A DNA stretch of 64,000 nucleotides from Lachnospiraceae bacterium GAM79 (GCA_020735665.1 CP085928.1:2896833-2960832), one strand, 5' to 3'. Positions 53,668 to 62,414 are shown, numbered from the stretch's first letter. Program-made: numbers and translations. Notes: a model not told the origin generated them from the sequence alone.

Positions 53668-53969
53668 GAAATGCTTCGGTGCATAGTAATTGTTTAATCA
53701 ATAAGTTGTTTGAAGAATTACCAGCTACACAACAACCAGATGCGGAGATAACGGAATATGTGAAACGGATAAAAAATATTCCTTCATCGACTAGAGCTAA
53801 GAATTTGAAATATAGAGTCGTATATGATTTTGTAACATTGTTATTTGTGTATAATGAAATTGTGCCGGAAGGGGTGGCGAAAAGACAAAGACATAAAGAA
53901 ATACAAGAATCCAAGGCAGCACGAGATGCATTTGCTGAATTTGTATTAGAGAGGAGAAAAAGTGAATAA
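53646..53969 (+). pseudogene. C-terminal fragment of a HEPN/Abi-like protein
   Basis: A 107-residue frame. It contains VRDIRNASVHSNCLINKLFE, in which R-N-x3-H is the RX4H motif of HEPN ribonucleases and resembles the end of Abi_2-type abortive-infection proteins. Those proteins are about 300 residues, so the first two-thirds is missing and the frame begins within the remnant upstream. It could still be expressed, but an isolated active fragment is unlikely. Confidence 0.5.
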
Positions 53970-54354
53970 AAAGGCTTATGTAAGTATTATTATTGTTTTA
54001 ATAGTTTTGGTATTGATTACTGGCTCATATACTGCAATTCATTATTTTTTTAATTATTCAACAAAAGAATGGTTTAGAGAGAGTATTAATGCCGGAGATT
54101 ACGTGATTGTTGGTGAAGAAATAGGTGATACAATATTTGATGGTGACACTCAGGTTGAAATCTCTATTTTTGACCACATTAATAAGGTCCATATGATCTC
54201 CTTTAAAACAAGAATTAGCAATCAAGGGGAGAAGCTGTCAGCTAAAAATTATGATATTGAATGTACTGACGAATATATAAAAATTGAACTGATTAATTTT
54301 GATGGTACAAAAAAAGTGGCATATCGCTTTTTCTTTGAAGATTTCAAGTATTAA
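53962..54354 (+). CDS. Small membrane-anchored protein of unknown function
   Basis: A 130-residue protein with one N-terminal helix (about 7-30, SIIIVLIVLVLITGSYTAIH) and an extracellular domain of about 100 residues. Start is GTG with GAGAGGAG upstream, overlapping the HEPN fragment by eight bases. The shape (helix, then INAGDYVIVGEE) parallels the protein at 52672. No family recognised. Confidence 0.6.
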   Translation: MNKKAYVSIIIVLIVLVLITGSYTAIHYFFNYSTKEWFRESINAGDYVIVGEEIGDTIFDGDTQVEISIFDHINKVHMISFKTRISNQGEKLSAKNYDIECTDEYIKIELINFDGTKKVAYRFFFEDFKY

Positions 54355-54380
54355 TATTTTTTATATAAAACACAAATGCT

Positions 54381-54442
54381 AGGTGGATCAGAGAAGGATG
54401 CTTGAAAAAAGCATGTCGGATTTCGATGATCCACCTTGTTTT
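54381..54442 (+). terminator. Two-tier terminator hairpin
   Basis: AGGTGGATCA (54381-54390) pairs with TGATCCACCT (54427-54436), and inside it ATGCTT pairs with AAGCAT. TGTTTTATT follows. The stretch 54443-54630 has no supported gene. Confidence 0.75.
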
Positions 54443-54630
54443 ATTAGTAAAAAAGATTTACCTATACTTATGGTAAACGTCAAATCATCCAACCAAGGTT
54501 CAGAATTAAAGTAATCATGCCGATATATAATGAAAATCAGTAAATTGTAAACGGAGCATCAATAATTCAGAAGGAGAAAGGATGGGTATAGGAGCAGATG
54601 GGGTAATGATGTTTCGGTATAAGACAAACC

Positions 54631-54960
54631 TCTGAGTATAAGGAGTTTGAAGAGAAAACAAAGAACTGGACGAAAGACGATGAAGCTACTGTTGCAAATG
54701 AGTTTATGCAATTATTTGTTGAATTCGGACAAATGAAAGAAATGGACCCAGAAGATGAACAGGTGCAGTTGCAGGTAAGGAAACTTCAGGATTACATTAC
54801 AGATCATTTTTATACATGTTCTGATAAGATTTTATGCGGTCTTGGAAGAATGTATGCCGGTGGAGGAGAACTTACGGAAAATATTGATGATGTTGGAGGA
54901 GTTGGCACAGCAGAGTTTGCAAGTAAAGCTATTGATATATTTTATATGAGCGGAAGGTAA
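54631..54960 (+). pseudogene. TipAS-domain remnant of a MerR-type regulator
   Basis: The open frame reads SEYKEFEEKTKNWTKDDEAT, then FMQLFVEFGQMKEMDPEDEQ, VQLQVRKLQDYITDHFYTCS and ends in GTAEFASKAIDIFYMSGR, the drug-binding TipAS domain. The MerR helix-turn-helix that should precede it is gone; the sequence before 54631 is in other frames. An ATG at 54706 could make only part of the domain. Confidence 0.7.
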
Positions 54961-54988
54961 ATTCAAGTTTGTAACGAAGGTATTTGCG

Positions 54989-55072
54989 ATGAAAGGAATT
55001 AAGATTGAGTTATTGGGGATTGCAATAATACCTTTAGGAATTGCTGTGACAACAAATAATTTTTGGGGATAG
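54989..55072 (+). pseudogene. Start fragment of a small membrane protein
   Basis: A 27-codon frame, MKGIKIELLGIAIIPLGIAV then TTNNFWG and a stop, looks like the beginning of a short two-helix protein. It is joined directly to the HxlR fragment that follows, so it is probably a truncated end of a lost gene. Confidence 0.45.
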
Positions 55073-55269
55073 ATGGTATTTCACAAAAGGTTTTGACAGA
55101 TAGTTTAAGACAAATGATGAGTGATGGGCTGGCATATCGCCACGATTACCATGAGCAGCCACCGAGAGTTGAATACGGCTTAACGGAACTCGGAACAAAA
55201 ATGCTTCCAATTGTTAATTCACTTGCTGACTTTGGTAACTACTATAAATCAATTATTGAACAGAATTAA
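55063..55269 (+). pseudogene. C-terminal part of an HxlR-family regulator
   Basis: The frame reads DGISQKVLTDSLRQMMSDGL, AYRHDYHEQPPRVEYGLTEL, then GTKMLPIVNSLADFGN, the recognition helix and wing of the HxlR winged-helix family. The first 40 or so residues of the family are absent. Confidence 0.72.
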
Positions 55270-55334
55270 GGACGTTAGTATTTGAAAAGCTTGAACAATT
55301 CCAGTTGATATTTCACTTATTTTAGGAAATTTAA

Positions 55335-55539
55335 TAACTGTTATATTTGATTATCAAATTCCTCACAAACCCTTGAAAATACTAAGTTTGTAGCAAGTGA
55401 ACTTTCCCTTACTCTTTCCCTTGTATTATATTCTCTCATTGGTTTTCATGAACCTTAATATGGGAAAAATTAAGGGAAAGAAAAATTCGTACATAGTATA
55501 ACATATAACAATAACGACATGGTGAACTGAATGAAATGT
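55335..55539 (+). repeat. Hairpin-forming element upstream of DUF6061
   Basis: A 205-base stretch homologous, in inverted orientation, to 45572-45766. Its core is a hairpin: CTTTCCCTTA pairs with TTAAGGGAAAG, TTCCC with GGGAA, and an apex GGTT-TTCATG-AACC. ATACTAAGT and ATACTATG further out are also mirrored. Confidence 0.72.
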
Positions 55540-55590
55540 TTTCGATATTTAACTCTGTAAATGATTATTAAAAAATGGAGATAAGATACA

Positions 55591-55827
55591 ATGAGAACAA
55601 TTTATGCAGAATACAACATAAACCACGATAGTATTGATGTTTACACAAGTGCCGGATATATGCTTCGCATTAATTGTTGGGAAGCTGAAAAAAATTTAAA
55701 AACCACATATGGATCAGAATGTGCGCTTACTTCATTGGCTGTGGATGAGCCTTTGGAATATGCAAGATTATATCTTGATGGCAATTTACAGATGTGGGTG
55801 GATGCAGAAGATTCACTTGAATTATAG
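55591..55827 (+). CDS. DUF6061 family protein
   Basis: A 78-residue protein MRTIYAEYNINHDSIDVYTS, with a single Cys-Trp (NCWEAEKNLKTTYGSECALT) and the end LYLDGNLQMWVDAEDSLEL. It is small, acidic and cytosolic; function unknown. A broken copy with the same upstream hairpin is at 45401-45537 on the other strand. A site GGAGATAAG precedes the ATG. Confidence 0.75.
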   Translation: MRTIYAEYNINHDSIDVYTSAGYMLRINCWEAEKNLKTTYGSECALTSLAVDEPLEYARLYLDGNLQMWVDAEDSLEL

Positions 55828-55963
55828 GCAATTTAAACAAAAGTTTATATCTGATTTTCGATTATCCATATGAACACTTTACTTTCAAGCATTTTGAGAA
55901 ATATAGAAAAACGCTAATTTTACCACTAATAAATGAGCCTTGATATGACACTAAAAACAATAT

Positions 55964-55999
55964 GGGAGATAGCACAATATCTGTGTATCTCCCGTTTTT
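55964..55999 (+). terminator. Terminator
   Basis: GGGAGATA (55964-55971) pairs with TATCTCCC (55986-55993), followed by GTTTTTC. The rest of 55828-56291 shows no supported gene and should hold the promoter of the next regulator. Confidence 0.8.
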
Positions 56000-56291
56000 C
56001 ATTTTTGTAATATAATTACTTCACTCTAATTTTTATATTTTCTTATTTTTCAATAATCATAGGACTTATTTCTAAATCTGCCATAGACTGCTTTGTTTGG
56101 TATGGCTTTCGGGATATGATTACACACATCATAGTGTGGATAGTAATAGAGCATAAAACATGTAGAGTAAGGTTGCTACAACTCATATTGCCATATATAA
56201 TAACTAATGACATCGAAAATTAAAGAAATTGATTAGAAATAGATTTTTGTTTGATAATCTTAAATCAGATATTCACAATGGAGGCATATTT

Positions 56292-56966
56292 ATGGCGCAG
56301 AGTATTTTAATTGTAGACGATGAAAAAGAAATTGTATCAATGCTGTATTGCTATTTCAGCAAACTTGGATATACGGTATATACTGCAACAGCAGGAAATG
56401 CTGCATTAAAAGAAGTAGAAAAAAAACCTGACATTATTTTGTTAGATGTCAATATGCCAGATATAGATGGATTTACTGTTTGCGAAAGGATACGGGATTA
56501 TGTTTCATGCCCTATAATTTTTTTAACAGCACGCATTGAAGATAGTGATAAAATAAAAGGATTTTCTATTGGCGCAGACGACTATGTAATAAAACCATTT
56601 TCTGTTGATGAATTAGAAGCTCGCATTGCAGCACATCTTCGCAGAGAAAAAAGACACAATATATCTTCAAAGGTGCAATTTGATGAAGATATGGTTATAG
56701 ATTATTCCTCACGTATTGTGTTTTATCATAATAAGGATATGGCTTTTACCAAAAAGGAATTTGATATAATATCTTTCCTTTCGCAAAACAAAGGAATTGT
56801 TTTTGACCGGGAAACTATTTATGAAAAAGTTTGGGGATTAGACGGCATTGGTGATAATACAGTTGTTACAGAACATATCAGACGTATTAGGGCAAAATTT
56901 TTATCTTTAGGCGATAGACCTTACATTGAAACTGTTTGGGGGTGCGGATATAGATGGAAAAATTAA
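56292..56966 (+). CDS. OmpR-family response regulator
   Basis: Response regulator of about 224 residues. Receiver: VDDEKE, phospho-acceptor in IILLDVNMPDIDG (Asp about residue 52), FLTARI, YVIKPF. The winged helix (about 128-224) ends VTEHIRRIRAKFLS and TVWGCGYRW. ATG 56292 has GGAGG seven bases upstream. It overlaps the kinase gene by 13 bases. The DNA is more AT-rich than the core genes in this window. Confidence 0.9.
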   Translation: MAQSILIVDDEKEIVSMLYCYFSKLGYTVYTATAGNAALKEVEKKPDIILLDVNMPDIDGFTVCERIRDYVSCPIIFLTARIEDSDKIKGFSIGADDYVIKPFSVDELEARIAAHLRREKRHNISSKVQFDEDMVIDYSSRIVFYHNKDMAFTKKEFDIISFLSQNKGIVFDRETIYEKVWGLDGIGDNTVVTEHIRRIRAKFLSLGDRPYIETVWGCGYRWKN

Positions 56967-58276
56967 AGAGAAGCAGATTGTTCAATCGGTTAAATAGCAT
57001 GAGTATTAGAATGACCTTTGTTCTTTATGCTTTGTTTTCGTTGTTGATTGGAATAATTATTTGTATACTTTTAATTTCAATGGTTGACAGATACAGAATA
57101 AATTTAAACTATAAGTATGAAAATCTGTCAACGAGGTATGATATACCGGAAAATGGCTCATTTACCGCCACTTATAGTAATGACCAAACAAAATACACAA
57201 TATTTGACACGAAAGGAAACGAGATATGCAAGTTCAATGTTGATTATCAAAAAGAACGCCCAGTACACGAATATGTCTATCCGAACCATGTTTCATATAT
57301 CGAAGTTTTACCTAATTTTACAAACCGGGATAGGCTTATTGACAGTGCTTTAGGTTCATTAAATATTGCAATTATTCCTATCGTATTATCTATTAGTATG
57401 ATATGTTGTGTAACATTTTTTTATAAAAAAAAATTATCGAAACCTATTAAGCTATTAACTAATGCGTATCATAAAATTGAAGCAAATGACTTAGATTTTA
57501 CGTTATCATATCCATTAAATGATGAAATGGGGAAACTTTGTCATGCCTTTGAAAAAATGAAAGACTGTTTGTCGAAAAATAATGAAACTATGTTTCGACA
57601 ATTTGCTGAACAGCGCCGTCTAAATGCTGCTTTTTCGCATGACTTACGCACTCCTTTGACTTTACTAAAGGGTCATGCTACTATGCTGCTTTCCTTTATT
57701 CCCAAAGGCTTAGTATCACAACAAGAAATATTAGATGAAATATCAGTAATGTCAAAAAATATTTCACGTCTTGAAAAATATGTAAATGCTATGACGAACT
57801 TATACAGGTTAGAGGATATTGATATTCCACGACAACAGATTACATTTCATTCACTTATTGATAATTTTAATAACACAGCAGAAGCACTTTGTTATGACAA
57901 ACATTTTTCAATTACTACAAGCGGTAATAATATAACCTTGTTTATCAATTTAGATACAGTCATGCAGATTTATGAAAACTTACTCTCTAATAGTATTAGA
58001 TACGCAAAAAGTGATATTGCTATTAGCGTAGTAATAGAGAATGATAATTTAGTTATATCTGTTTCAGACGATGGTTGCGGGTTTAAAAATATTGATATTG
58101 AAAAGGCGACATTACCATTTTATAAATCATCGAAAGATATAGCTACTGAACATTTGGGGTTAGGGCTGAATATTAGTAAGATTTTAAGTGAAAGACATGG
58201 CGGAAATATCCAAATTGCTAATAATAAAGCAGGGGGAGCATGTGTTACAGTGAAAATAAATTGCAATGAAAGTTGA
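56954..58276 (+). CDS. Sensor histidine kinase
   Basis: Membrane kinase of 440 residues: helix at about 20-44, extracellular sensor of about 90 residues, helix at about 135-157, HAMP linker (LSKPIKLLTNAYHKIEANDL), H box AAFSHDLRTPLTLLKGHA (His about residue 229), N box YENLLSNSIRYA, G1 DDGCGF, GLGLNISKIL. It partners the regulator just before it. The signal is unknown. Confidence 0.9.
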   Translation: MEKLKRSRLFNRLNSMSIRMTFVLYALFSLLIGIIICILLISMVDRYRINLNYKYENLSTRYDIPENGSFTATYSNDQTKYTIFDTKGNEICKFNVDYQKERPVHEYVYPNHVSYIEVLPNFTNRDRLIDSALGSLNIAIIPIVLSISMICCVTFFYKKKLSKPIKLLTNAYHKIEANDLDFTLSYPLNDEMGKLCHAFEKMKDCLSKNNETMFRQFAEQRRLNAAFSHDLRTPLTLLKGHATMLLSFIPKGLVSQQEILDEISVMSKNISRLEKYVNAMTNLYRLEDIDIPRQQITFHSLIDNFNNTAEALCYDKHFSITTSGNNITLFINLDTVMQIYENLLSNSIRYAKSDIAISVVIENDNLVISVSDDGCGFKNIDIEKATLPFYKSSKDIATEHLGLGLNISKILSERHGGNIQIANNKAGGACVTVKINCNES

Positions 58277-58332
58277 TTGAAAATAGACATTTTATTGCTA
58301 TTATAAATTTAAAAGAAAGGAGATAAGGACAA

Positions 58333-58848
58333 ATGAAAAAAATAATATGTATGTTTCTAACCTTATTGTTATTGGTGTGTATTGTTGGGTGTAGTCAAGC
58401 AAAGGACAGTGATAATCATGTAGTACAAGATTATTCCGAAGAATATGAGGTTTCTCCTTATGGAAGTGAAGAAGCGCTTGACACTTTGGGCGATTTGAAG
58501 ATTTCAATGAGTACAGAAAAGGATTTAGACTTAAAGCACCTTTCATTTCTAATAGAAAATACTTCTGATAAAGAATACCAATATTCACCAGATTATTTTG
58601 AAATAGAAGCTGAACAATCCGGCACTTGGTATCAACTTAAACAGCTTGATGACCCCTCAAAGAGCAATGAAAAGGATTGCTTTATTAAGCCTAACGAACG
58701 ATTAACATTAGAAATTGATGTTAAAAGTTTTTATGGAGAATTGCCTGCTGGACACTATCGTTTGATTAAACAATTTGCGTTCTTTGAAAGTGAAAGAGAT
58801 TGGGATTACGATACATATAATTTATCTTGCGAATTTACGATAAGGTAA
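58333..58848 (+). CDS. Putative lipoprotein with Ig-like domain
   Basis: Protein of 171 residues. The signal peptide MKKIICMFLTLLLLVCIVGC ends in lipobox CIVGC (lipidated Cys at residue 20). A beta-sandwich domain at about 60-171 (LKHLSFLIENTSDKEYQYSP, FEIEAEQSGTWYQLKQL, LPAGHYRLIKQFAF) resembles bacterial Ig-like domains of surface lipoproteins. It follows the kinase by 56 bases and may be its target or accessory. Confidence 0.78.
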   Translation: MKKIICMFLTLLLLVCIVGCSQAKDSDNHVVQDYSEEYEVSPYGSEEALDTLGDLKISMSTEKDLDLKHLSFLIENTSDKEYQYSPDYFEIEAEQSGTWYQLKQLDDPSKSNEKDCFIKPNERLTLEIDVKSFYGELPAGHYRLIKQFAFFESERDWDYDTYNLSCEFTIR

Positions 58849-58855
58849 AAATTCT

Positions 58856-58957
58856 CTACTTCATAAGCATGAAAAAAAACCGCTTATGAAGTAGAAAGTT
58901 CTCATGCCATTTTAACGGCGGTTTTGAAATAACAATCAAAACCGCCGTTTTCTTTTG
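58856..58957 (+). terminator. Two successive hairpins, the second a strong terminator
   Basis: First, CTACTTCATAAGC (58856-58868) with GCTTATGAAGTAG (58882-58894). Second, AACGGCGGTTTTGA (58914-58927) with TCAAAACCGCCGTT (58936-58949), then TTTCTTTT. They close the lipoprotein unit. The stretch 58958-59065 holds no gene. Confidence 0.85.
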
Positions 58958-59065
58958 TAAAAATGAGAATACGGAGGGTGTGTTAAAGTCGCCCTTTTTC
59001 AAGGATACGGTGGTATCAAGGAGGTATTGCCATGTCCTTTTTTATGTACCATGTGGAGCATATTT

Positions 59066-59160
59066 ATGTCTAGGAAGAAATACAGTAAAGCATTCAAACT
59101 AAGGCTTTTAAAAAAGCATAATGAAACAGGCATATCCTACTAGAAATTGGAAAAGGATAA
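59066..59160 (+). pseudogene. IS3-type transposase OrfA fragment
   Basis: From ATG 59066 the frame reads MSRKKYSKAFKLRLLKKHNE, TGISY, a TAG stop, then KLEKDN. This is the start of an IS3/IS150-group OrfA helix-turn-helix with an internal stop and no further transposase. It is a scrap, near the left limit of the integrative element. Confidence 0.65.
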
Positions 59161-59225
59161 TATAATAGCAGGGGACGATGTGTGTTTTTATCCCCTGCTT
59201 TTATACGTTTTTTATCATATTTTGA

Positions 59226-60191
59226 TCAATATAGCTTGGTATTTAACTGATTTTTCAAATAACATCTAAGTCCAACATATACTCCTTGCGAAAGTACAAA
59301 AAGCAATAGAAGATTTACTGACAGTGTTTTTTTGATGGATTCTCCAAAATAAATGATGACAGCAGCACTTGTCAGTATCATCAGTAGAGTAATAAAATCC
59401 CAACAGTTTTTCTTATATAATTCTATAACCTTTATTTCTATCAGTATCACCAGTATCCCTGTTCCTGCTACGCATATTCCGACAACCAATATCAGCAATA
59501 ACCAATATATGATTTCGGCTATAAACGCATTTGGAATTTTGGTACTAATCTGTGCCGCAGAATGTCCGGCAGCAATCGTCCATCCGATAAAAGTTTGTAT
59601 GAATGACGCTGCATCATGGAAGAATGATTTACAATCGGAAAGGAACACATCTGACTGTACTGCCTGAAAAAGAGTGGTTGTCAGCGAATACCATGCAAGA
59701 AGGAACAAGGTTGTTTGGAATATTACCGTTTTTGCTTTATACTGTCCTGCAAGTCGCTCTTTTTGTGTTTCGTATTTCGCTTTTTCATTCTGATAGGCTG
59801 TCCGGTCACAGGCTTCACATTTTTCATAGAGTACCGGCTTTTCTACCGGTATCTCTACGATTTTCTGATGTGTCCGGGCATAATCCCGTTGTTGTGTTAA
59901 GCATCGTATTTTATCTTGACATTCCCCTATCGTGACGTTTGCGCTTCGCAGCTTCTCTTTCTCGATCTGCAATGCTCTGTCTGCCAGCTTCAAGTCGTTC
60001 TTTAATGCTTGAATATTCCCGGCTCTGTTCTCTTTGTTTAATTTCTCGTTCAAGGTCAGAGATTCGCTGAGCTGCGTCTTCAGTTCCACGATAAGCTGGT
60101 CTTTCTGTTCCAGTTCTTCTTGTATCTCCTCGGTCAAGAGCAGAAGTTCTTCCAACTGTTCGGCGTTCTTTGATTCTCTGGATTCGTTCAT
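59226..60191 (-). CDS. DUF6040 family membrane protein of the mobilizable element
   Basis: Protein of 321 residues. A long coiled coil (about 1-155, LEELLLLTEEIQEELEQKDQ) with a CxxC pair (EKCEACDRTAYQ) is followed by four or five membrane helices from about 160. It is typical of mobilizable elements in gut Firmicutes; its role in transfer is unproven. The first 280 bases overlap the end of the relaxase frame in another frame. GGAAAGGA precedes ATG 60191. Confidence 0.75.
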   Translation of the reverse strand: MNESRESKNAEQLEELLLLTEEIQEELEQKDQLIVELKTQLSESLTLNEKLNKENRAGNIQALKNDLKLADRALQIEKEKLRSANVTIGECQDKIRCLTQQRDYARTHQKIVEIPVEKPVLYEKCEACDRTAYQNEKAKYETQKERLAGQYKAKTVIFQTTLFLLAWYSLTTTLFQAVQSDVFLSDCKSFFHDAASFIQTFIGWTIAAGHSAAQISTKIPNAFIAEIIYWLLLILVVGICVAGTGILVILIEIKVIELYKKNCWDFITLLMILTSAAVIIYFGESIKKTLSVNLLLLFVLSQGVYVGLRCYLKNQLNTKLY

Positions 60192-61632
60192 CTATATCAC
60201 GTCCTTTCCTTATTTGCTGTTCCAGTTCAGCAATTCGGTGTTCTGTTTCAGCAATAAACTGTTTTCGCTGTTCAGATTCTGTGCCAATTTCTGCCATTGC
60301 TGATTTTCGTTTTCCAAAAGTTCTATCTTCGTTTTCTGTTCTTCCATCTTGGAAAGCAGTTCCTCGGTATTTGGCAAAATGTTGAGCAGCTCGGATAACT
60401 CGCTGTTTAATTTTTGCAATTTCTGATTCTGTTCCTGCATAAGAGAGAGTTGGGTGTCCCGGTTCTGCATTTCCAGAAGCATTTCTGCCATTAAGGTCTG
60501 CTGTTCTTCGATTTGCCCAATCATGGACTCCATTAAGGGTATAATTTCCCGGCTTTCTTCTAATGTCATTTAATCGCTCCTTCCATAATGATAATGCACC
60601 TGATACTTTCCCAAAGGTGTCCAGTATCTTTTGCAATAACGTGTTTTGTTGTTTTATGATTTGATTTTCCGCTACTTTCCACGAACCTTTTATTTCCTGC
60701 CCGACAAGAAACTTTTGTTCAATCTTTCTTGCGTCAGCACCTTCATGGATGGTAGGAATCTGGAGTTTTCCCTGTTTTTCATAAGAACGGTGATCGACCT
60801 GATTATGCAAAGAAAGATGTTCATTACACACCTTTGCCCACTCACTCCGCCATAGTTCACAATTTTTTGGATTGTTCCATCCAGTAGCATCGGTCAGCAC
60901 CCGTTTCCATTGCAGGCGGTTTCTTGCACCAATCTTCTGAATTCCGTTTTCGTCTAATACAGGGATACGGATTCCATGACGGTCAGGGTTTTTCTTATCC
61001 TGCCACCAGTTCGGATGGGATTCATCAATCACGATATTTCCGTTTTTATCTCTGACAAAATCCCAATCCTTGACTTCTTTCTTTCCCCAAGAATGATCCG
61101 GGTTAAAAGGACGCATAGTCAGAAGCAGATGGACATGGGGGTTGCCATCCCCTTTATCGTGGATACTCCAATCAGCGCACATTCCTCTATCTACAAAAGT
61201 TTTTTGGATATAGTCAGTTGTACATTGAATTTGTTCCTGTCTGTTCCATTCTTTGGGAAGGGCAAATTCAAATGACCTGCCAAATTGGGCATCCGCACTT
61301 TTTTCAATCTTCAATACCTCATTCCATAACCTCTGTTTCTGAAATGTGATTTTAAATTTTTCTAAAGCAGCTTCTTTATCTGCTGACTTTTTGTATCGGA
61401 CAGATTTCTGAAAGCGTTTTATATTTTCCTCTGGTACTATCTGCCATTCAGGAGGTGCGTTTTCGCACATCATCAGACTGGTGTAGACCACTTCTTTTTT
61501 AGAAGTGTAATAACTGATTCGCCCGGTTTCCTCATTTTTCATCACATCCCCATTGAGATATGCGGAAGCGGAGATAACAGATTTCCCTTTACTACGTCCG
61601 ACTATTTTGACTGTGTAATGAAAAATCGCCAT
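59911..61632 (-). CDS. MobA/MobL-family relaxase
   Basis: DNA-nicking protein of about 573 residues that starts conjugal transfer. MAIFHYTVKIVGRSKGKSVI, SASAYLNG begins the MobA/MobL domain. The metal-site motif is DKGDGNPHVHLLLTMRPF (about residues 130-147), with GRSFEFALPKEWNRQEQ before it. Residues from about 390 are Arg/Glu-rich and coiled-coil-like. ATG 61632 has AAGGAGG upstream, and the frame further upstream (to 61707) is unsupported. About the last 660 bases also encode the coiled-coil gene at 60210-60569 and the start of the DUF6040 gene. The oriT lies about 280 bases upstream. Confidence 0.9.
   Translation of the reverse strand: MAIFHYTVKIVGRSKGKSVISASAYLNGDVMKNEETGRISYYTSKKEVVYTSLMMCENAPPEWQIVPEENIKRFQKSVRYKKSADKEAALEKFKITFQKQRLWNEVLKIEKSADAQFGRSFEFALPKEWNRQEQIQCTTDYIQKTFVDRGMCADWSIHDKGDGNPHVHLLLTMRPFNPDHSWGKKEVKDWDFVRDKNGNIVIDESHPNWWQDKKNPDRHGIRIPVLDENGIQKIGARNRLQWKRVLTDATGWNNPKNCELWRSEWAKVCNEHLSLHNQVDHRSYEKQGKLQIPTIHEGADARKIEQKFLVGQEIKGSWKVAENQIIKQQNTLLQKILDTFGKVSGALSLWKERLNDIRRKPGNYTLNGVHDWANRRTADLNGRNASGNAEPGHPTLSYAGTESEIAKIKQRVIRAAQHFAKYRGTAFQDGRTENEDRTFGKRKSAMAEIGTESEQRKQFIAETEHRIAELEQQIRKGRDIDERIQRIKERRTVGRTSALDRGDTRRTGTERPAYRGTEDAAQRISDLEREIKQREQSREYSSIKERLEAGRQSIADREREAAKRKRHDRGMSR
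60210..60569 (-). CDS. Coiled-coil mobilization protein nested in the relaxase gene
   Basis: A 119-residue acidic protein, almost entirely coiled coil (MTLEESREIIPLMESMIGQI, LMEMLLEMQ-like heptads, NQKLQKLNSELSELLNIL). It lies wholly within the relaxase frame but in another frame. A strong AAGGAG eight bases before ATG 60569 argues that it is real. The layout recalls mbeB/mbeD nested within mbeA of ColE1, though no homology is claimed. Confidence 0.7.
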   Translation of the reverse strand: MTLEESREIIPLMESMIGQIEEQQTLMAEMLLEMQNRDTQLSLMQEQNQKLQKLNSELSELLNILPNTEELLSKMEEQKTKIELLENENQQWQKLAQNLNSENSLLLKQNTELLNWNSK

Positions 61633-61857
61633 GTCTGGATGCCTCCTTTCTGCACATCCGGCATAGATTTCCGGCAACATTGCTTTCGGTTTTAGGAAAA
61701 GCAGCATTGCCGGAACGCCCTCTGCGTAAGAGTGCCCTGCGCATAGCAGCCTGCATGGAATGCGCCCCTCTGGCGAAGAGTGCCTCCTGCGGCATGAGCA
61801 GGTCTGGCTGAAAGCCCCGCCGACGGAACGAGCCCGGCAAGCGTGAGCGCAGACCGG

Positions 61858-61914
61858 TTGCCACTTGTGGCAAACTTATTGGGACGACCTCTGGTTGTCC
61901 ATAAGTGCGCCCTT
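61858..61914 (+). other. Origin of transfer (oriT), MobQ/NES-type nick core
   Basis: ATAAGTGCGCCCTT (61901-61914) matches the nick-region core of RSF1010-like and NES (pSK41/pGO1) relaxases, in which the cut falls between GTGCG and CCC (here about 61909/61910). Immediately before it is an imperfect inverted repeat: CTTAT, GGAC and ACC (61875-61889) with GGT, GTCC and ATAAG (61893-61905). A second hairpin TTGCCAC-TT-GTGGCAA ends at 61873. It lies between the relaxase and DUF3847 genes. Confidence 0.85.
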
Positions 61915-61959
61915 CATAAAAAAGCAATGAAGGGAATGAAAACCTCATCCCCTCCGCCA

Positions 61960-62274
61960 TTACACTTCCTCCATATCGGTATTTGTTTCTTTCTGCATTG
62001 CCTTTGAGAAAAATTTCCCGTTGGCTTCCTGCTTTTTCAGAAAACCAATCAGCTTTGGGATGTCTTCTTCCTCAATAGGCGAACCAAGAACGGATTCCAC
62101 CGCACCGCCAACCTGACAGAGCCTATGGGTTCGTTTTTTACTTTCTTCGGCTTTCTTTCGCTTCAGAAGTTCTTTCTTCTGTGCTGCATATCTTTTCGCC
62201 TTTTCAAGGCTTTCCTGCTCTTTCTTTTCCATTTCAAGCATTCGTTCTTCATAACTTTTTGTTGATTTTGCCAT
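61960..62274 (-). CDS. DUF3847 family protein of the mobilizable element
   Basis: A 104-residue, Lys/Glu-rich protein with a helical first half (RMLEMEKKEQESLEKAKRYA) and a short C-terminal domain (IPKLIGFLKKQEANGKFF). DUF3847 proteins sit next to oriT and relaxase genes in such elements and are probably relaxosome accessory proteins. Site GAAAGGAGAAT precedes ATG 62274. Confidence 0.8.
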   Translation of the reverse strand: MAKSTKSYEERMLEMEKKEQESLEKAKRYAAQKKELLKRKKAEESKKRTHRLCQVGGAVESVLGSPIEEEDIPKLIGFLKKQEANGKFFSKAMQKETNTDMEEV

Positions 62275-62414
62275 TATTACATTCTCCTTTCTCTTGCAAA
62301 CATAAGTTCTTGGTTGCGTATCAGAAGAAGCACATGGTATAATCTTCTTGCGTGTAGGTATATCATGGCTTCGGTCTGATAGAACCTTTGGCGGTTTCTT
62401 TGGAAGCCGCCTTT

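Noticed and set aside
61592..61960. 122-residue minus-strand ORF over the oriT region
   Set aside because: It has an odd Arg/Ser/Pro-rich composition and overlaps the oriT hairpins and the relaxase start; it is probably an artefact of GC-rich noncoding DNA.
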